From an uncultured Nitrospina sp. (GTDB taxonomy: Bacteria > Nitrospinota > Nitrospinia > Nitrospinales > VA-1), in assembly GCA_950072225.1 (NCBI GenBank), contig CATMOP010000113.1, positions 1-6,567 on the forward strand: a DNA stretch of 6,567 nucleotides, written 5' to 3'. Each line of letters begins with the position of its first letter. The stretch's first letter is position 1. The notes beneath the pieces were generated by a model that was not told where the DNA came from, did no database searches, and was given only the letters and a program-made list of their open reading frames with translations. The position numbers and the translations under genes are program-made. Positions 1 to 3,802 of this stretch are shown piece after piece.

Positions 1-147
1 GTGCAGGACTTGTGGCGGGGCAGAGAGATTGAACGATTACGCGCCCAGCATGACAAAGGAGAGTACCCCGATGTCTGCACGCATTGCAACGAGTGCGAGA
101 CATCCAAAACGAAAAAACGCTTCTTTTTTGAAGCGGCCGTGCCCTGA
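1..147 (+). CDS. C-terminal end of a probable radical SAM/SPASM protein (partial)
   Basis: Reading frame 1 is open from the first base to a TGA at 145-147 and gives 48 residues; the gene starts upstream of the window. The visible part begins VQDLWRGREIERLRAQH and then has a cysteine cluster, CTHCNEC (about residues 26-32), before a basic and Phe-rich tail. A 'lW.g..i..lR..h..g' helix followed by CxxC is typical of the end of SPASM domains, which bind auxiliary Fe-S clusters in radical SAM enzymes. The radical SAM core with its CxxxCxxC motif would lie outside the window, so the family call rests only on this tail. The stop codon overlaps the start of the downstream methyltransferase (TGATG), which suggests one operon with coupled translation. 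The substrate cannot be inferred. Other cysteine-rich C-termini could look similar. Confidence 0.6.
   Translation: MQDLWRGREIERLRAQHDKGEYPDVCTHCNECETSKTKKRFFFEAAVP
118..135 (+). other. Short perfect hairpin just before the coupled start
   Basis: CGCTTC (118-123) and GAAGCG (130-135) are perfect inverted 6-base arms around a loop of six T. The element lies inside the end of the upstream coding region and finishes 11 bases before the ATG at 147. The A6 run at 112-117 could instead pair with the T6 loop, so two mutually exclusive small hairpins are possible. No Shine-Dalgarno sequence is obvious here, and a structural role in translational coupling is only a possibility. The arms may simply follow from the codons for a KKRFFFEA stretch. 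Confidence 0.3.
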
Positions 148-953
148 TGGAATCGATGATGGCAGACCCCACCACTAAAGAGAAAGTGTTGGAAGAAAAC
201 CGCAGGGTACATGCCTTGGAAAACCGGTTATATCTTTCCCGTCATCCTGAGCAAACAAATTTTTTTCAGAACTCAATACTGGAAAGGGCGGTCAACGAGG
301 TTTGCACCAACCTGAAGCCTGGTTCTGGAATTCTGGATCTGGGTTGCGGAACCGGTTATCTCTCCTTGGGTTTTTTATCTCGGGGATACCGCTTGACCGG
401 TTTGGATTTGTCGCGGGAAATGATCCAGGCGTTTGAAGACTCTATTCCCGCTACACTGAAACCGCAGGCCCACCTGGTGGTGGGAGATGTTGAGGAATTC
501 CTGGCACAAAATCGAGATGAGTTTGATGTGATCGTCTTGTCAGCAATCCTGCATCATCTCTTCGATTATGAAACGGTGCTTCGGCAAATTTGCGCAAGGC
601 TTTCTTCTGGAAAGCGGCTGCTTGTGTTTTTCGAGCCGCTCAAGCAGGAAATTCAATCGCCGATAAGGTTTGCCCTGCACCGTATACTTTCCTGGCTGGA
701 TGAAAAATTATACCGGTTTGAGATGAAGGTGCGAAAAATTCCTGTGCTGGATGATGAGTACCACCATTCGGATTACCAACGACAGTTTGGGGGGATTGAT
801 CCGGTCCGGGTCCGCGAAATTCTGCAGGGTGAAGGTTTAGAGGTTTTGAAGATCGAGAAATATTGTGCCCGGCGTTATGGGCTTCATGCCTGGTTGGCAA
901 ACCGGGTATTGAAAACGCAAAACACCTTTAATTTGCTCGCGACCCGGCCTTAA
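147..953 (+). CDS. Class I SAM-dependent methyltransferase
   Basis: This 268-residue cytosolic protein has the full Rossmann-type SAM-binding signature. Motif I is ILDLGCGTG (residues 62-70), followed by the acidic residue that binds the SAM ribose in TGLDLS (D87). GDVEEF (113-118) is the adenine-side motif, and FDVIVLSAILHHL (126-138) is the motif IV strand and helix. VFFEP (160-164) matches the post-motif strand seen in Methyltransf_11/25-type enzymes. The region after about residue 165 is rich in charged and aromatic residues (DDEYHHSDY, 202-210) and probably forms the substrate cap. No signal peptide or membrane segment is seen. The ATG at 147 overlaps the upstream TGA by one base, so translation is probably coupled; ATGs at 156 and 159 are alternatives, and no strong ribosome site discriminates between them. 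Being joined to a radical SAM/SPASM gene suggests a small modification pathway, but the methyl acceptor (small molecule, lipid, glycan or peptide) is unknown. The family is secure; the specific function is not. Confidence 0.88.
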   Translation: MESMMADPTTKEKVLEENRRVHALENRLYLSRHPEQTNFFQNSILERAVNEVCTNLKPGSGILDLGCGTGYLSLGFLSRGYRLTGLDLSREMIQAFEDSIPATLKPQAHLVVGDVEEFLAQNRDEFDVIVLSAILHHLFDYETVLRQICARLSSGKRLLVFFEPLKQEIQSPIRFALHRILSWLDEKLYRFEMKVRKIPVLDDEYHHSDYQRQFGGIDPVRVREILQGEGLEVLKIEKYCARRYGLHAWLANRVLKTQNTFNLLATRP

Positions 954-972
954 TTTTCCGGGTTCTTTTTTT
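942..972 (+). terminator. Rho-independent terminator of the methyltransferase operon
   Basis: The arms ACCCGG (942-947) and CCGGGT (958-963) pair perfectly over 6 bp, with a possible flanking G-T pair, around a 10-base loop. They are followed directly by TTC and a run of seven T (966-972). This is a classic intrinsic terminator on the plus strand. The stop codon of the methyltransferase (951-953) lies in the loop. On the minus strand the same stem is not followed by T, so it would not be a good terminator for the convergent gene. Confidence 0.82.
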
Positions 973-1588
973 GATTGAGTGAGCTGGTGGGGATTCCCAG
1001 GTTTTTGGCCAGGGTTTGTGCTATTTCGTTTCCCTCCGTAATATCGATTTCCACAAACGAAACACCAATATCATAATAGGAGTCAAACTTTTCTACCCGT
1101 GCAACCTGGGCTTTTACGGTAATAGGTTTGCCGATGTTCTTGTCTGCAATTTGTACCTGTACCTGAGTACCGATTTCAATGGAAACAGGGCTTACGAAAA
1201 GTAAACCGAAGTTGCTGAAATTTTTCCCCTGGACCTTGATTTGTTCGGATTGCTGGTCGACTTTGGTGACCTGGACCTCTCCCGCAAAATCTATCCTGAT
1301 ATAATGCCGCTTGTCCAGGGTATGTAGGAAAATCCGGTTCTTACCGTTTTCCTTTGCTTGATATAGCGCGATGTCGGCCGCGTGAATCAAGGACTTTGTA
1401 TCCTGAGCATCCAGGGGATAAGAAGCCACTCCGCCGCTCAAAGTGACTCCAAATGATTTCCCTTCAAACTCCAGTTCTGCTTCTTCAAGTTTTTGCCGAA
1501 TTCGTTCAGCAATAACCAGTGCGTTGATCTTCTGGGCTTCAGGAAGGATAAGGACCAGTTCTTCCCCGCCATATCTACAGGCCAACAT
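950..1588 (-). CDS. C-terminal fragment of the GGDEF-PilZ gene (active site and PilZ domain)
   Basis: This is the 3' piece, in the same frame as the N-terminal piece. It opens with ACRYGGEELVLILPEA, the GGDEF active-site hairpin, continues through TLSGGVASYP and ALYQAKENGKNR, and ends in a PilZ domain with KRHYIRIDF and a KNFSNFGLLF strand. The ATG at 1588 is only the first possible start after the frame break; no ribosome site precedes it, so independent translation is unlikely. The reading frame ends with TAA at 952-950, overlapping the TAA of the convergent methyltransferase. If expressed alone it could still bind c-di-GMP through PilZ, but would lack the metal-binding half of the cyclase. 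Confidence 0.6.
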   Translation of the reverse strand: MLACRYGGEELVLILPEAQKINALVIAERIRQKLEEAELEFEGKSFGVTLSGGVASYPLDAQDTKSLIHAADIALYQAKENGKNRIFLHTLDKRHYIRIDFAGEVQVTKVDQQSEQIKVQGKNFSNFGLLFVSPVSIEIGTQVQVQIADKNIGKPITVKAQVARVEKFDSYYDIGVSFVEIDITEGNEIAQTLAKNLGIPTSSLNQKKNPEN

Positions 1589-1669
1589 CTTCGGTTCTTT
1601 TTTCCAATATCATGATCTCAGCCACTCGTTTCAGGGTTAGGTCCCCTGCCTGGTGACCCTGGGTATCAT

Positions 1670-2140
1670 TTAATTTTTTAAAATTATCAAGATCAAAAAT
1701 ATGAGGGTAAAGCTTCCATCATATCTTTGGGCTCGGTTGATTGCCCCTTCCAAGGCTTCATCGAAGAACCGCCGATTAAAAAGTCCGGTTAATCCGTCAG
1801 TGCGGGAAATCTTCTTGGTTTCCTCCAGTGCCTGCAATTCAATCATTGTTGGAGTACGCAGGTGTTTAGAGACCTCGCTGAAATAGTCGCACATCGCTGT
1901 TATCAGCTTGACGGGTCTGTCCAGTTTTGATTCCAGCAGATTTTGATGTTTGAGGATATTATCCCAATTCAGTTTGGCGTCCTGGGTGCTGAATTCAAGG
2001 TGGGTCAATACATTAAGCAAAATGGGATAAGTTTCCTCGCCCTCATTCTCGACGAGGTTCTGAACGGTTTCCCGGATATCAGTATTATCTGTGGCACAAG
2101 AATCCAGGGAATCTATGATCGCTTGCCTTAAATCGTTCAT
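1670..2140 (-). CDS. N-terminal fragment of the GGDEF-PilZ gene (helical region and start of GGDEF)
   Basis: This is the 5' piece as it reads in the raw sequence: 156 residues from ATG 2140 to a TAA at 1672-1670. It holds the unrecognised helical region (1-112) and the first GGDEF helix, RTDGLTGLFNRRFFDEAL. After LIF it turns into a hydrophobic, non-homologous tail (LILIILKN), which marks the frameshift near 1695-1699. The metal-binding DLDNFKKLND motif that should follow is present, but in the next frame (from 1694 downward). The 112-residue N-terminal part contains pairs of long amphipathic helices and may be a sensory or dimerisation module; its family is unknown to me. On its own this piece could not be catalytic. 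Confidence 0.6.
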   Translation of the reverse strand: MNDLRQAIIDSLDSCATDNTDIRETVQNLVENEGEETYPILLNVLTHLEFSTQDAKLNWDNILKHQNLLESKLDRPVKLITAMCDYFSEVSKHLRTPTMIELQALEETKKISRTDGLTGLFNRRFFDEALEGAINRAQRYDGSFTLIFLILIILKN

Positions 2141-2184
2141 ACAATGGACCTGCGGGATTAAATTTACCTTTTGGGCGTTTATGT

Positions 2185-2212
2185 AATATAGCACCCAAAG
2201 CAGGAAAATCAA
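2185..2212 (-). promoter_or_regulatory. Candidate sigma-70 promoter for the GGDEF-PilZ gene
   Basis: On the minus strand TTGATT (2212-2207) is followed by a 16-base spacer and TATATT (2190-2185). The hexamers match the consensus at 4 of 6 and 5 of 6 positions. Transcription would start about 40 bases before the ATG at 2140. If real, this promoter rules out the longer TTG start at 2212, which coincides with the -35 box. It is a visual match only. Confidence 0.4.
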
Positions 2213-2313
2213 CCAGCAGAAGGGTGGTTTGTCTATTATATAGTTATGTCGTATTTTTCCCTTTGAGCAGGGGAGTTTAAAACGAATTTGTCAGAAATGG
2301 GGAAACCGTTAGA
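2213..2313. other. Intergenic AT-rich stretch between the LRR and GGDEF-PilZ genes
   Basis: About 100 bases with no open frame worth calling. It contains a perfect TATAAT on the minus strand at 2240-2235, but no matching -35 at 16-18 bases. It also contains a weak 4-bp TCCC/GGGA stem around 2257-2274. I see no convincing terminator for the LRR gene, so read-through into the GGDEF-PilZ gene is possible. Confidence 0.4.
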
Positions 2314-3666
2314 TCAAACAATTTCCAGAACTTGAAGGTTAGCCAGTGCTGTGGATTTTTGCAGGGCATCTTCCCCTCTGGGACTGAGCTTGTTACCTGC
2401 AACGTTTAAAAATTGCAGGCCGGAGAGTTGGTGGGAATTGGCCAGAAAAACCGCACCTTCATCGCCAATGGCATTCAGGGCGAGCACTAGCCGACGAAGG
2501 CTGACCAGGTTTTTGGACTCGGCAATTGCCTTAGTGCCTTGTGCGTGAATCCAGTTTTCGTTTTCCAGGTGTAAGGATTCCAACTGCGTCAGGGTGGTAG
2601 AACGGGCCAGTGCCGAAGCTCCCAGATCGGAAATGTTATTGTTGTTCAGTCTTAAAGTTTTCAACCCGGCGCAATGGGAAGATTGTGCCAGGGCCTTTGC
2701 ACCCTCCGGACCGATTTTGTTCTCGCCCAGGTCAAGAGTTTCTATGTCTTTCATATTTGTGGATGCCGCCAGTGCCTTCACACCCTCGGCGCGAAGATCG
2801 TTATTATTCAGGTCCAGCGTCCTGAGCAGGGTGATGGTTTTAGATTTGGAAAGGGAAATGGCACTGTCTGTCGTCAACCCGTTATTGTGCATGACCAGTG
2901 TTTCCAGATTTTCAAACATGGGAGACTCGGCCATGGCATAAACGCCACCATCTCCAAGATGGTTGTTGTTCAGGATCAAAACTTTGAGATTGGGGAAAAC
3001 CCGGGACCGCGCCAGAGCCTCCATCCCTTCGCCGGTCAAACCATTATCGGAAAGATCGAGACAGACGATATTTTCAAGAGGCGAAGATTGTGTTAAAAAC
3101 CTTAACCCCTCATCACCCACTCCTGTGTCCCGAAGGTTGATATCGGTTAATTGGCGGCCAAGTTTTGAATTGGCAAGCGATTTTATGCCAAGCGGTTCCA
3201 AACGGTTATAGGAAAAGTCCAACCGTTCTAGATTGCCCATGCCCTCTGCGAGAGAAAGAACCTTTGCTCCCAGCGACCCAATTTCGTTGCTGGATAAATT
3301 TAAGTTCTTCAGGAGGTTTAACGCTCGGCACTTGGAAAGGAAGAATATGGCTTCGTCATCGAGATTATTATTTGCTAGCGAAAGGTTTTCCAGATTGCAA
3401 AAACAGTCGCAAGCGCTGAGTAGTTGTAGTCCGGTCGAATCCAAACCCATTTGGTCAAGATTCAGGGAAGAAAGAGATTTGATGGGACTGAACCCGGCAA
3501 GGGCCTTGAAATCCTCTTCATTAAGTTTGCAACCTAAAAGATTCAGGGATTTTTTGTCGACACTCAACTTCTCCCGGATGAGCGTAGCGAGGTCGGGGTT
3601 CTCGGTATATTTTTCAAAATACCGAAGGAAATCCAGGCTATCGTCAATGTCTTTTGCTTCGCCCAT
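2314..3666 (-). CDS. Leucine-rich repeat protein, ribonuclease-inhibitor type
   Basis: This 450-residue protein has a short charged N-terminal helix region (1-40), a degenerate first repeat (about 41-63), fourteen regular repeats (64-442) and a short end cap (443-450). The repeat consensus is LxxLxLxxNxIgdeGaxaLAxS, as in the ribonuclease-inhibitor LRR class, which folds into an alternating strand-helix horseshoe used for protein-protein binding. There is no signal peptide, membrane helix, LPXTG motif or attached catalytic domain, so it is probably cytosolic and a binding or scaffold protein; no partner can be named. The ATG at 3666 is the only sensible start because an in-frame TAA lies 15 bases upstream; there is no Shine-Dalgarno sequence in the leader. 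A candidate promoter lies 30 bases upstream. smc ends 136 bases upstream on the same strand, but that gap and the separate promoter argue against a functional link. The repeat class is certain; the function is unknown. Confidence 0.88.
   Translation of the reverse strand: MGEAKDIDDSLDFLRYFEKYTENPDLATLIREKLSVDKKSLNLLGCKLNEEDFKALAGFSPIKSLSSLNLDQMGLDSTGLQLLSACDCFCNLENLSLANNNLDDEAIFFLSKCRALNLLKNLNLSSNEIGSLGAKVLSLAEGMGNLERLDFSYNRLEPLGIKSLANSKLGRQLTDINLRDTGVGDEGLRFLTQSSPLENIVCLDLSDNGLTGEGMEALARSRVFPNLKVLILNNNHLGDGGVYAMAESPMFENLETLVMHNNGLTTDSAISLSKSKTITLLRTLDLNNNDLRAEGVKALAASTNMKDIETLDLGENKIGPEGAKALAQSSHCAGLKTLRLNNNNISDLGASALARSTTLTQLESLHLENENWIHAQGTKAIAESKNLVSLRRLVLALNAIGDEGAVFLANSHQLSGLQFLNVAGNKLSPRGEDALQKSTALANLQVLEIV
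2341..3477 (-). repeat. Fourteen tandem 27-residue (81-base) leucine-rich repeats
   Basis: Within the LRR gene, units start at residues 64, 91, 118, 145, 172, 199, 226, 253, 280, 307, 334, 361, 389 and 416. Thirteen are exactly 27 residues; the unit at 361-388 has one extra residue (LENENWIHAQGT). Most carry the consensus Asn after LxL; the unit at 172 has Thr in its place (INLRDTGV). The repeats are clear at protein level but diverged in DNA, so the array is old rather than a recent expansion. Confidence 0.9.
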
Positions 3667-3695
3667 AACATGATGGAGTTAGGTTAGATGCCGCG

Positions 3696-3723
3696 ATTAT
3701 ACCACCACTAGGCGCGGGGCCAA
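3696..3723 (-). promoter_or_regulatory. Candidate sigma-70 promoter for the LRR gene
   Basis: On the minus strand TTGGCC (3723-3718) is separated by 16 bases from a perfect TATAAT (3701-3696). The ATG at 3666 lies about 23 bases beyond the expected transcription start. The -35 box matches 4 of 6 consensus bases. The resulting leader has no purine-rich ribosome site. Confidence 0.5.
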
Positions 3724-3788
3724 CTGGCAATAGCTTTTTTTGGTGAACTAGAGGTATAGGCGGCTTGACGAGCCTTTGCTACCTGCTT

Positions 3789-3802
3789 CCCCTGCCAAGG
3801 GG
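3789..3802 (-). other. GC-rich stem-loop directly after the smc stop codon
   Basis: CCCCT (3789-3793) and AGGGG (3798-3802) form a perfect 5-bp stem with a 4-base loop, touching the TAA of smc at 3805-3803. A second 4-bp stem, GGCT/AGCC, lies at 3762-3774. Neither has a T-run on the minus strand, so neither is a standard intrinsic terminator. They may stabilise the smc 3' end or mean nothing. Confidence 0.3.

Larger units (their letters stand above)
950..2140 (-). pseudogene. GGDEF-PilZ diguanylate cyclase, interrupted by two compensating frameshifts
   Basis: This gene would make c-di-GMP from two GTP and also bind it. Two open pieces in the same frame flank an 80-base gap that contains stops. 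Adding one base in the T-run at 1695-1699 (minus strand ATATTTTTGAT) and removing one in GGCC at 1580-1583 gives a continuous 396-residue protein. Residues 1-112 are a helical region I do not recognise. GGDEF runs from RTDGLTGLFNRRFF (113-126) to ALYQAKENGKNR (about 258-269). It holds metal and substrate residues D150, N158 and D167, inhibitory site RTED (182-185) and active site GGEEL (191-195). PilZ follows at about 275-380 with RHYIR (278-282, RxxxR) and NFSNFG (307-312, NxSxxG). No membrane segment is seen, so it is probably cytosolic. I chose the ATG at 2140 because it follows a promoter-like site and an AGG 8 bases upstream; a TTG at 2212 is the longer option. As given the gene is broken, but sequencing error is a strong alternative. 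Confidence 0.8.

Noticed and set aside
2138..2212. Longer GGDEF-PilZ start at TTG 2212, adding a hydrophobic IFLLWVLYY segment
   Set aside because: The added stretch is too short for a normal membrane anchor, the start is TTG without a ribosome site, and the TTG forms part of a plausible -35 box for a promoter serving ATG 2140.
2235..2240. Perfect minus-strand TATAAT as a second promoter for the GGDEF-PilZ gene
   Set aside because: The positions 16-18 bases upstream read AGGGAA, AAGGGA or AAAGGG, none resembling a -35 box; the stretch is generally AT-rich.
2274..2294. Terminator for the LRR gene in the gap before the GGDEF-PilZ gene
   Set aside because: Only a 4-bp TCCC/GGGA pairing is present, followed by A rather than T on the minus strand.
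2341..3477. Periodic 81-base pattern as a possible CRISPR or DNA repeat array
   Set aside because: The period is a multiple of three, conserved at protein level as LRR units and diverged in DNA; there are no identical direct repeats with unique spacers.
2351..3673. Several overlapping plus-strand open frames opposite the LRR gene
   Set aside because: They are antisense shadows of a repetitive coding sequence, lacking family motifs and ribosome sites.
3719..3741. Plus-strand terminator made of GCC-AACT-GGC and the T7 run
   Set aside because: The stem is only three base pairs and no plus-strand gene ends here.
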